A stretch of DNA of 64,000 bases from NCBI GenBank assembly GCA_001466705.2, contig LATX02000189.1, positions 1,054,001 to 1,118,000 on the forward strand. The letters run 5' to 3'. The notes beneath the pieces are model-generated. The model was not told the DNA's origin, ran no database searches, and saw only the letters and a list, made by a program, of their open reading frames with translations. Of this stretch, positions 46,986-56,664 are shown one piece after another; the first letter of the stretch is position 1; every line of letters starts with the position of its first letter. The position numbers and the translations under genes were made by a program. The stretch comes from Moniliophthora roreri. Its lineage: Eukaryota; Basidiomycota; Agaricomycetes; Agaricales; Marasmiaceae.

Positions 46986-48086
46986 CGGTAAAACTTTTTG
47001 ACTGAACCACTTTTTACTGGTTGATAATAGTGATTTATGATAAATTTACTTGAACCTGATGATTTGGTCCAAAATTTTCAGTGTCAAATAGTCACATGCA
47101 TGCTCTTGCTAGTGTCAGACAGTTAACATTGACAGATGCATTTGAGCACAGACAAGCTTGAGTAAATTTATAAAACATAAAGGCCAGAACACTTTCTGTA
47201 GCAGGATATTGGTCTATTCCCCACAAGTCAATTCTCATTGTCTTTCACTACAATGTCTCTTTTTGGCACAACCAATCATCCAAAGGTAAGCTTCACATCT
47301 CTTAAAGCACTAGCAACACTGGGCTGTGAGACACAAGATATATCACATATTTGAGGCATTATGAACTGATGGCACCATGAACTAATATGCTATGCAGGGA
47401 GAGGTGACTATGAAATACAGATAGGTGACTTGAATAGAAGTAATGGACTACTGGACATGAAAAGAGAAGTATCAGTAATTATATCAAGATGTGAAGGGAG
47501 AGAGATACTCACCTGGTGGACATGAAGAGAGAATTAGGAGTCTGTCAAGTGAGTAAGAGGGATATATAGGAAAAATTCAAAAATGATTGGTGCTGATGTG
47601 AAACTTGTTGTATCTCAGGTGATAAGATGCAGTCTGTGGGCTCCTTATGATCTATTACAGATTATTAGTAGGAGTGAAACAAGGGTATCAATTCCATTGA
47701 TGATTGCCCTTGTGTAAACTCCTCATTTAAAGCTAATAAATTACAGGATTTACCAGGACAGCCAAAGCATGACAGAATAATTAGAAGTTGGCATGAGTTA
47801 ATACCCAGGTTAACTTGCACTTGTGCTATAATATATAATACAACATAAGATAATTGATGCTCTATACTTATATATTACTTTTCAATACTTTGTGTTAGAG
47901 TTCTGCAAGTTATCAGTAGTATAGAAGCTTAGTGAGGGAGTCCAAGAGTCTTTTATAGTTGTGAGACTATTTATTCATACTTTTGAATATTGTTGTTTAG
48001 AATATCAGATGTACAACTGTATTTATTACTTTATGCATAGTACAACTTAATAGTCTATCTTTATTACAGAGTCTCACACTATGAAA

Positions 48087-48170
48087 TAGTGTTGCAGCGA
48101 GTCAATTCAAGCCAATTCAAGTTGGTGATTTTTGATCAGCTTGAGAGTCTGAGTTAAGTCAAGTGTTGAG
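48087..48170 (+). mobile_element. possible hAT-type element end
   Basis: The sequence starting at 48087 (TAGTGTTGCAGCGAGTC) followed by runs of GAGTC/CAAGCC/CAATTC motifs resembles the subterminal repeats of fungal hAT elements, in which TAGTGTTGCA is a common terminal motif. The repeated GAGTCAATTCAAGCCAATTC looks like GAGTCGATTCGAGCCGATTC after CG to CA change. I did not find the opposite end or an 8-bp duplication, so this is weak. Confidence 0.3.
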
Positions 48171-48869
48171 CTAGTAATCAAGTGGCTTGAGTTCAAGTTG
48201 CCTTTTATAGTGGTCCACCTTGCTCTAAAGATAACTACTTGTATCAACAATAATCTGAGTACTATGAATAGTAAACTATGTACACATTATAGCTCATGAA
48301 AGATTGTACTGGAATATGTAGTATTGAAGTACAGGAGAGATACTATGTACTATAAATTACCAGGCCTTTGTATAGCTAACGATGACTTCAGCTCATCCAG
48401 TCTCTCTTCAGATATTATCTTCTTAGCCACCTTAGGTTTAAGATCCACTATCATAACAATTGTTTGTAGTATCATAAGCAAAAGGATCTGCTGATGTCTA
48501 CAGGTGTAGTGGTAGAGCTATGCTGTTCTTTGAGCCTGTTTAGACTTAGATTTCTATTTCACATGCCTATGCCTCATTACAGACTGCCAACAGAGGTTGT
48601 AGATCAATGGCAGAGAGGAAAGCATAAGTGACCTTTGGGTCTAGTAGACTAAGTACATTACCTCTGGCCTTTTTTGACTTTTTTGGGACTGATGCAGAGA
48701 CTGGACAAGAGACTGACCTTTCTGAAAACTGGACCTAGCACATCACCTTTGGCCTTTTGAGTCAAAAGGCTGCAAAAAGGCAATAATGTGATCTTACTAA
48801 TGTTTGGAGGAATTACAACAATATAAAGAAGACCAATGATTCATACAAGCACTCTAGAAAGCCAAGAGA

Positions 48870-49560
48870 ATTTCCTAAGTGGATTTCTAGCAAAGAAATA
48901 GTGGATCTTGTCAATAGAATTGATAATAGGATTTTGCAGAATAGAGCAGATGCTAGCAAGACTATTTACTCTATACTTACAATATGTACAGTTCAACAGA
49001 CACTTATGGGTTTTGGTCTCTATGGACACAACTGACAAAAGAAGCCATTTATAACTACAGAGAATGTTTATGGGTGGCTAGAGTTTGAAGTCAAGATAGC
49101 AGACATGAATAAGAATAATCAGTGTGCAACTGTCTTCTCTAATAAGAAGAAACTGGTTATTTTTGATGGAAATGGGCATTACTACTATCAGAAGTGAGAG
49201 AAGGATGTACTAGACCTACAGAACTTGAAGAAGGCAGTGCTGCATAGAGAAGAAAGTATTATGATTTGGAGCTGTCTCACAGAGTTTGGGCTAGAGAGGT
49301 TGATTTGCATAGAGAGGAGAATGGCAGGGGAGAAGTACATGAAGGTTTTGCAGAAGAGTTATTTTAGCACCTTGGGCAACTATAGTATCCCTTATAACAG
49401 TGCTGACCTTGTATTTTAGTAGAACTACAGCTTTAAACACATTTTCAAGGTTGCTGCAGACTGGATTGATGATGATAAGATTAAATGCCTACCTTGGGTT
49501 ACTAGATCTTCTGACATTTTAACATTATTGAGAACACATAGGGAGAGCTAGATAGAAGGA
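48870..49560 (+). pseudogene. decayed Tc1/mariner transposase
   Basis: One reading frame gives a recognisable Tc1/mariner transposase with four in-frame stops near 49033 (TGA), 49196 (TGA), 49417 (TAG) and 49549 (TAG). In order: ILQNRADASKTIYSILTICT (HTH region), KKPFITTENVYGWLEF (link to the catalytic domain), CATVFSNKKKLVIFDGNGHY (counterpart of VIFSDEKKF), ESIMIWSCLTEFGLERL (counterpart of VMVWGCMTAFG), and F-stop-QNYSFKHIFK, which corresponds to FQQDNDPKHTSK. In the last block the catalytic Asp has become Asn. KCLPWVTRSSDI corresponds to LDWPAQSPDL. No inverted repeat flanking the gene was identified. The element is dead. Confidence 0.75.
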
Positions 49561-49695
49561 TTCAGAAATGAAACCTGCTGTCATGTAATAAAGAAGAGTT
49601 AGAGATTGCTGCAAAAAAAGAATGGGCTGAGCTTAGTCTTCAAAACCAGACTGATAATACACACTAACAATCACAAGTGATATGTGTGTATATAT

Positions 49696-50141
49696 AGTCT
49701 GATACTTTTCTAATGGGTATTAGCTGCTGGGTTTTAGTTCCCATGCATAGAGGATTATTCCACAGCCAGTTCCCTATTTCCCTGTGAGAGCATGCAGAAT
49801 AGCAACACAATGGTAATCTCAGAGCTCAAAGCATGGTAAATTTGTACTATTCAAGCCATATGTACATTCTTAGAAGAAAAATTTGTAAAGGTATACCATA
49901 TTGTGACTGATTTTAGCAGTCAAAAGATCTGAAGATTTGACTTGAGCAGCATACTGACATATTTCTTAACCTTGTTGTAGGTCTTCAGGAAGAGAAGTAA
50001 ACGTAACAGCTGAGGATGCAAAAAGAGCTTCAAGAGTTATTGACAACAGCAGCAGAATTTTGGCTGGGAAGCTGTGGAATAATTCTCTATGCATAGGAAT
50101 AAAAACCCAGTGGCTGCCTCTTACAAGGAAAACTATCAGAC
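49696..50141. mobile_element. inverted-repeat (MITE-like) element
   Basis: The left end from 49696 (AGTCTGATACTTTTC, then GCTGCTGGGTTTTAG, CATGCATAGAGGATTATTC) is repeated in inverted form at 50055-50141 with about one mismatch in six. The arms are about 75-85 nt and the whole is about 446 bp. No coding sequence is visible within. A target duplication could not be assigned because the exact ends are uncertain. Confidence 0.5.
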
Positions 50142-51230
50142 TAAGCTGAGCTTGAAATAGAGTACATAGACCCCCTGTATAACTCTCTTCCAGCACATAT
50201 TGATGTGCTGCTGGCTGCCAATGGCAATCCTACAAGGTATTAGCAGCCTCTTTTTTTCTTGGGTCTCTTGGGACACTTGGGCCATTTGCATGCATCTAGA
50301 TTACATTATGTACATATTCATACCCATACAATTACTATAACACTTTTCTGTAACCCAGAGTAGTGCCTAATGACTTTTTTATTAGCCAGTACTAGTGTTG
50401 AAGACAGTTGAAGAAGAGGTTGTGGCAGCTATAGGAACAAATTTCTCAAGTATAGTATTTTAAACCTTTTAGCCACTACTGTATGACTTTGGCAAAGCTA
50501 TTTACCTGCCAAGCAACAACAGGTCAGTTACAAATAAGCTTGCATGCACATGGCAAATGCAACTGGTAGTAAGTCTAGGATAGCCTGGCAAGCTGGCTTT
50601 ACTTGCACAAATCTGTAATACTAGTAAATGGCTACAACTATCTCTGTACCATGTCTGTGCCATGCAACATGTATAATGGAGGCTACTGGCACAATTCTCT
50701 TTATACAAAAAAGAGGATAAGTACCTAGATTTAATAAAGATATGGAAATGCTGCTTTCAACGTTGAACTGGCTGGATCAATATTGAACAATCATCAACAA
50801 ACCTAAGCCTGTGCAATAACACAAGTGTTTGATGGAAACAGAGATGGATGAAGCTTCAGGCAGAAGCTCCTTTCAATGTGGCATGGGTTCCAGAGGCTGT
50901 GAACTGAGACTATAGGATTAATTTCTAATAAAGATTTTTGGACAAACCACAAGAGATGTCTTTATAGAACAGCTTGAGATACTGAGGACAGTGCAAGAGG
51001 CCCAAAGGTGCTTTGTTTATAAATGCCAGTAAACTAGTGACTGATATGAATGAGACAAGAATGTGGTTTGCAGGCATTTCTAATGGCACAAGCTAGTCCA
51101 CACAAAAGACCCACTTCTTGTAGGGACCTAGACTGCTAGATGATACTGGCACATACTGAGACATGCTCTAGTGTGTCCAAGGCCTAGTCACACCTGTACT
51201 TACATTATATGTTAGATCTGTAACTGGCCT

Positions 51231-51327
51231 CTAGTGACAAGCAAGCTTAGTACTAGAGACCTGTCAATCTGGGTTTGAATTGGCTGGAGACATTTTAGGA
51301 GTTTGCCAAAGCCTCAGCAATCCTTTT
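51231..51327 (+). repeat. decayed copy of an inverted repeat found at 55421
   Basis: This stretch of about 95 nt is repeated in inverted orientation at 55421-55515. Shared parts include GGGTTTGAATTGGCTGGAGA and CATTTTAGG. This copy lies within the CpG-poor island and has CA where the partner has CG at three sites. It is cut at its right end by the Harbinger-like element at 51329. Confidence 0.7.
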
Positions 51328-51328
51328 A

Positions 51329-52113
51329 GAGCCTGTTCAGATAAGATGCCAAAATTTTTGATTCTAATGTTTCACATGTCAGAAACTGCCAGCAGCCATT
51401 CCCACCACTATATTTCCTTATCCTCTTTTGTTATCTAGCAAAGTCCTGGTAGTTCTTTCATATCTACCTACTTATAAGCTATTTATGAATGGTGAGAATC
51501 ATAAGATGTCAATTTGCTGTCAATATAAGGATACAAGGTCATGCAAAGCTCCCAATCCACTATGAAAGTCATTGCCAAGTCACACAAGTTGCTAACAATA
51601 GCAAAATATAGCAGTATAGATAGTTTTTACAGCTAACCACTCATGTTACAATGACTGAAGGAATTCAGTATATGTTGAAAGAGGTCTCAAGGCCACAAGT
51701 ACTCAATCAAGTGCTCATCAGACTTCAGGGCCAACATTGTAAGTGGTGGGTCTTTGACTACTTTTAATGAGTGCTCACCCTTCTTAGGCTCTAATAACAT
51801 GCTGGAGAACTTATTATTGTATGCAAGGTGCTGTGAGCAGCATATAGAATGTGGTTGAAAAGGTATAAATATTGTCTTGGTTACTTCTACATGCAGTTTG
51901 AGATTGTAGAAGATATCATTTGGGATATTGAGGGTTTAAAGAGTCTAGAGCATATATATGTATATTCTCATTGTCATTCTGATAATTCTGAGTACAAGGG
52001 AATGTTAAAAATATGGCCAGGAACTGAATATAAGTAGTGGGAACAAGCACTGGCAGTTTCTGACATGCGAAACATGAGAATCAAAAATTTTGGCATCTTA
52101 TCCAAACAGGCTC
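51329..52113. mobile_element. non-autonomous Harbinger/Tourist-like element (copy 1)
   Basis: The element is 785 bp. Its ends are inverted repeats of at least 64 nt with about 4 mismatches: GAGCCTGTTCAGATAAGATG at the left, and at the right end the inverse of GAGCCTGTTTGGATAAGATG. It is flanked by TTA on both sides (51326-51328 and 52114-52116), the TWA target duplication expected for PIF/Harbinger and Tourist MITEs. It contains a 62-codon reading frame at 51849-52037 (MWLKRYKYCLGYFYMQFEIV) without known homology. No transposase is encoded. Confidence 0.72.
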
Positions 52114-52182
52114 TTATGGTTGACCATGTCATCTTTTTTCACATCATNATAATGTGGATAAAGAAAGGATAAAAGGGAGTAA

Positions 52183-52967
52183 GAGCCTGTTCAGATAAGA
52201 TGCCAAAATTTTTGATTCTAATGTTTCACATGTCAGAAACTGCCAGCAGCCATTCCCACCACTATATTTCCTTATCCTCTTTTGTTATCTAGCAAAGTCC
52301 TGGTAGTTCTTTCATATCTACCTACTTATAAGCTATTTATGAATGGTGAGAATCATAAGATGTCAATTTGCTGTCAATATAAGGATACAAGGTCATGCAA
52401 AGCTCCCAATCCACTATGAAAGTCATTGCCAAGTCACACAAGTTGCTAACAATAGCAAAATATAGCAGTATAGATAGTTTTTACAGCTAACCACTCATGT
52501 TACAATGACTGAAGGAATTCAGTATATGTTGAAAGAGGTCTCAAGGCCACAAGTACTCAATCAAGTGCTCATCAGACTTCAGGGCCAACATTGTAAGTGG
52601 TGGGTCTTTGACTACTTTTAATGAGTGCTCACCCTTCTTAGGCTCTAATAACATGCTGGAGAACTTATTATTGTATGCAAGGTGCTGTGAGCAGCATATA
52701 GAATGTGGTTGAAAAGGTATAAATATTGTCTTGGTTACTTCTACATGCAGTTTGAGATTGTAGAAGATATCATTTGGGATATTGAGGGTTTAAAGAGTCT
52801 AGAGCATATATATGTATATTCTCATTGTCATTCTGATAATTCTGAGTACAAGGGAATGTTAAAAATATGGCCAGGAACTGAATATAAGTAGTGGGAACAA
52901 GCACTGGCAGTTTCTGACATGCGAAACATGAGAATCAAAAATTTTGGCATCTTATCCAAACAGGCTC
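52183..52967. mobile_element. Harbinger/Tourist-like element (copy 2, apparently identical to copy 1)
   Basis: As far as I can compare by eye this is identical to copy 1 over its full length, including the 62-codon frame at 52703-52891. Identity starts one base before the left repeat (52182) and continues 34 nt past the right repeat, to 53001. The left flank is TAA instead of TTA. An ambiguous base N at 52148 and 33 unrelated bases separate the copies. Confidence 0.7.
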
Positions 52968-54741
52968 TTATGGTTGACCATGTCATCTTTTTTCACATCA
53001 TCTGTCATCTCTTTCTTGTCAGCCAGTCCTACTATTTTCCTTTCCCTCCATTTTCAGCCTTTCTCATCAATCATATTCTGTCTGTGCAGCCTCAGATCTA
53101 GATTTGATTGCCCTAGGAGTCAACTTATAAAGTTGGATGTTATGTCTTTGGTGTGTCATAATTCAGGTTCATCCCCATAGTTCCACATCTGAAGTATGCA
53201 AGTCTCATATCCCTTACTTCCTTTATCTGCATTATCTGCACACTTTCTGCTAATGTTTCATTTCACTCATACTCACCATATTTCATACTTGTTTCACTTA
53301 TATTTGATATATTAGTTACAGTACTAGTATTTAAGAACATTGTAATTACCTTAGTTCCTCAGTTGAATCAACTCTAATAATTCTCCCTCACAACTATCTC
53401 ACTCTTTGAGTCTCAAACCCTTATCTTCAGCTCTCAGATCAGAGGTCCAGATCCTCACTGTCTCACAGTAATATGGTAAACCTAGAAAAGACTCATTTTT
53501 ATTCATTTTACATTACTTTTGAATTGGAACACTTTAATATGACAGAAGATAATGGGTAATAAGGACTAGAGTGAGCCCAGTCTGCTAGTCATTGCCTTAG
53601 AGAAGCTATGGTGCATTGGAAAATATGAAGAGCTATATGATATGCTATACAGAGGTGTCTAAGCTGTACTTTCTGACTTATCTATGTATCAGATCCAAAG
53701 CGGATCACTTCCAAAACCTGTAGGAAACCTAACTATGGCCCAATGAATGCATTGGCTAGTTAACCAAGCTCTCAAAGTGCTATTAATGGGATTTTAATTT
53801 CCATTTCACATTTCTATAACATCTGCAAAGTGCAATGTGCAGTCAAACAGTACAGAGGTACTTAGAGGAGACATCAAAACAGAAAGATGACTTAGAACAG
53901 GAACAATTACAGAACAATCCTCCTCCAAAGTCAATATATGGATCAAAGTCAAAGCAGACAATCTCTTAATAAAGAGTTCACTGGCAGCGGAACAACATGA
54001 AATAAACTAACTAGATACAGAGTCATCTCAGAAAGAAGGAAATCACTTCCAAAGGACATCCACTACCTACAGACAGATACAATGAGACATACGAAGAATA
54101 TCTAACACATAAGAAATTCTAAATAAGACTGAGCATGCATTATCAAAGGAGATAGGAACAGTAACAGCATGTTCAGACCTTGGAAACTTTAGCATCTAGG
54201 CCTCTGCCAATGTGCAGATACTAGAAAGGGAAATGCTGTAAAGAAACGGGACAGATACAGCCATCCACTCATAGATACCTGACTTAGAAAAGAGAAAATA
54301 CAAATTGTAGAGTCCAGAACACCTGGAGATATAGATACCCTAGTGGCCAGACTCCGTGACATCTGAATATTCCCTCTTTTAGTATCTCAGTCACTCATTT
54401 ATCATTTCCTGAATTATCAGATGTTATTTATATTTTTCTATAGATATATTCTATGGACCATATATAAGGATAGCTAGATATTTGTGTATACTCAAGTAAC
54501 TCTGCCCCCTCTGATTGTGAATACATGATGAGTTTGTCTGGTGTATAATTGCATGTGCCATTCCAGTTTTGCTTCCTCACTTCAGGCTCTGGAGATTGGT
54601 CCTAAGTGACTCCAGAGAGATAGAAATCTGATAACAAACTTGTGTTGTAAGAGACAAAGAATAACATCTTTAGTGCACTTGGCACTTTTCTAAGAGATAA
54701 CTTTACACCAAAAGTTCTGGTGGCTTTTGGAGTGTGGCCTG

Positions 54742-55133
54742 TGTTGGGTATCAGGCTGTGACACACTTAGAGTCTTAACAAAGGAATTGGGCCTGTGATT
54801 AAGCTCTTTGTAGAAACTGGTCTAGAACCTTTTCCAGTATGCTGTGTGCTGTAGTTGTCTTAAAGAAGTCTTGAACTCTGTAGAGTCAGACTATATTGGC
54901 TACTAAGTCTTTTGGTGGGACTGTAGCTCTTGTGTTTTGTGCTTTGTGCACTGTGTTCTTGTGTGTGTGTTTGTGTGTTTGGATATAAACCCTTTTAAAA
55001 CCCATATATACTCCTCTGGAGGTGAACACTTTGAAGTAGATTGCTTCAATAAGAGAGAATCAATCTAGCTAAGGGTTTTGTTGGCATTCTAAGTGTGGCA
55101 ACTCTGATCACATCAATCCACACTTGCACAACA
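54742..55133 (+). mobile_element. solo LTR of a retrotransposon
   Basis: The unit starts TGTTGGGTATCAGGCTGTGA and ends CTTGCACAACA, i.e. TGTTG..CAACA ends, and is 392 bp long. It is flanked by GCCTG (54737-54741) and ACCTG (55134-55138), a 5-bp target duplication with one transition. A TATAAA-like box lies near 54982 (GGATATAAACCC). There is no second LTR, primer-binding site or polyprotein nearby, so this is a solo LTR left by recombination. Copia and gypsy cannot be distinguished. Confidence 0.7.
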
Positions 55134-55420
55134 ACCTGAGTTAGACTTTTGGAGGTTATCTTTTGGGTAGTTTTCCATTAGTCTTATCTTAGACAAATTA
55201 ACAGACCAATCAGATCCTCACATAGTGTTAATGGCCCAGGTCTGATGAATATATACAAGTATGTTGTAATACTGTGTTTTGGGCATTTGGGGTCTGAATT
55301 CTACATCTACAGGTTAATAAAAGAGTACATGTATCAATCCCAAAGAAGAGCTCGAAAAATTCACTGTCAAAGGAAATTGGGCTTGTAATTGTGTCATCAC
55401 ATTTGACACATCAAATCCCA

Positions 55421-55515
55421 AAAAGGATTGTTTGAGGTTCGGCAAATCCCTAAAATGTCTCCAGCCAATTCAAACCCAGTTCGACAGGCCCCTTAGTACT
55501 CAGCTTGCTCGTCAC
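55421..55515 (-). repeat. CpG-intact copy of the inverted repeat at 51231
   Basis: This is the inverted partner of 51231-51327, lying at the edge of the island where CpG content is normal. It keeps CG at the sites that read CA in the other copy. The similarity may start at a transposon end; I could not name the family. The following bases up to 55689 show no gene. Confidence 0.7.
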
Positions 55516-55689
55516 GTAGGGGCTCGTCACAGGCCTAGTCATATGTATATCAGACCATATGTAATGCCATTTTCTTCAGATTATTACCAGGCAACTCGAG
55601 TTACATACATCTCGCGTGTATCGTAGATAACTTGTGAATGTCAGATGGAGCAATTGAAAGCCCTCATGGAGCCGTGCTCGGCTGCAAGA

Positions 55690-56514
55690 TTAGAGCTTCC
55701 GAATTCGAAGCGTCTTGCTGACCATCGCAGCAGCCCAACACCCGAATATGACGGAAACTAGGTGAATTTCCCCTCTGGCACCTTTCTCGCCCCATAAAGT
55801 AATGGTACCCAGAGGAATACCCTGCTGGCCTTCTATCCATCCCATTTTCGTCCAGAAAGCCAAAACCCCGACGAGCACTAAGGATGACGGGATCGGCAAG
55901 CCCTCGAAATATTTTGCCTTGCCGCCATTATCTTTCGGAATAAGTGCGACAGTTGCATTGAATCGTGCAAGACGGGCTAGACCGCAACAGGTGAATGCGG
56001 TCAGAACGACCGTATCAAGATAGGTTCTGAGTCCAACGGTAAAGGCTAAAAGTGAAGGAGCAACTCCAAAAGAAATCTGAGGGCGGATTGAATGAGTATG
56101 GGCTGGGGGTGGAAGACAGTTATGAACGCACAAGGTCTGCCAGACTGTCTAGCTCCTGTCCAAGGAGACTGCTTGACTTCCTCCACCTCGCGACTTTTCC
56201 GTCCATGAAGTCAAACATGAGACCCGCTAACGGAAATGCCAGGGCAGACCACAAGTAGTCGGGGTCGTTGTTTAACAGGTAGTGTGCAGACGAAAATATT
56301 GAAAATGACCCGCAGACACCGTTCATAATCGTCACTAAATCAGCCAGTCGAAAATTCCTTGGGACAGAACGTTGAAATTAGGCTAAAAGCTTCGAAGGAA
56401 AAACAATAACTTATACCTGACCAGGGAAAAGTGTCCGTCTGTATCCTGGTACTGATGAAGGACATCGCTCTGTTCCTCGACTTTGGGCTTCGTAGCATTC
56501 TTTCGTTGATTCAT
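55690..56514 (-). CDS. cho1: phosphatidylserine synthase (CDP-DAG--serine O-phosphatidyltransferase)
   Basis: This ER membrane enzyme condenses CDP-diacylglycerol and serine. Start at 56514 ([18 protein letters not shown]). After an intron: [20 protein letters not shown], then [20 protein letters not shown] and [15 protein letters not shown], which is the CDP-alcohol phosphatidyltransferase motif D-x2-D-G-x2-A-R-x8-G-x3-D-x3-D. A further intron leads to [60 protein letters not shown] (PSS-specific), and [14 protein letters not shown] at the stop at 55690. Length of about 240 residues fits fungal Cho1. The first in-frame ATG in the open frame is at 56574, but MNQRKN is the better start because it precedes the conserved acidic N-terminus. 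Confidence 0.95.
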
Positions 56515-56664
56515 GACGTTGGTCGTGACAATCGAGTCAAAGGACGAATAATGAGCACAGGGAAAACTGAGCAAGCAGACAAATGAGGTGAACCAGATAC
56601 GGGCAGTACAGTAACAAACACGGGTATATATACAGCTTCCAATAGCCGAGATTGATAATTTAAA

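Larger units (their letters stand above)
46986..55420. mobile_element. CpG-depleted transposon island
   Basis: From about 46986 the composition changes sharply: the sequence is AT-rich and CG dinucleotides almost vanish, while TG and CA are frequent, until about 55340. There is no intact gene. The stretch 46986-48086 holds a TATA-like motif near 47166 and a short reading frame after the ATG at 47252 but no recognisable protein. The stretch 50165-51230 and the one at 53005-54741 show only decayed sequence with scattered stops. Named parts are listed separately: hAT-like end, Tc1/mariner transposase remnant, inverted-repeat element, Harbinger-like element and its duplicate, and a solo LTR. CpG loss fits cytosine methylation and deamination, known for transposons in basidiomycetes. 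Confidence 0.85.

Noticed and set aside
48841..49038. Minus-strand 65-codon frame
   Set aside because: Shadow of the Tc1/mariner HTH region read on the plus strand.
51849..52037. 62-codon frame in the Harbinger-like element, repeated at 52703
   Set aside because: It is identical because the element is duplicated; no catalytic motif, and its length is ordinary for AT-rich sequence.
46986..55420. Repeat-induced point mutation in the ascomycete sense
   Set aside because: The changes I could compare are at CG, not mainly at CpA as in Neurospora RIP; CpG methylation and deamination explain them.
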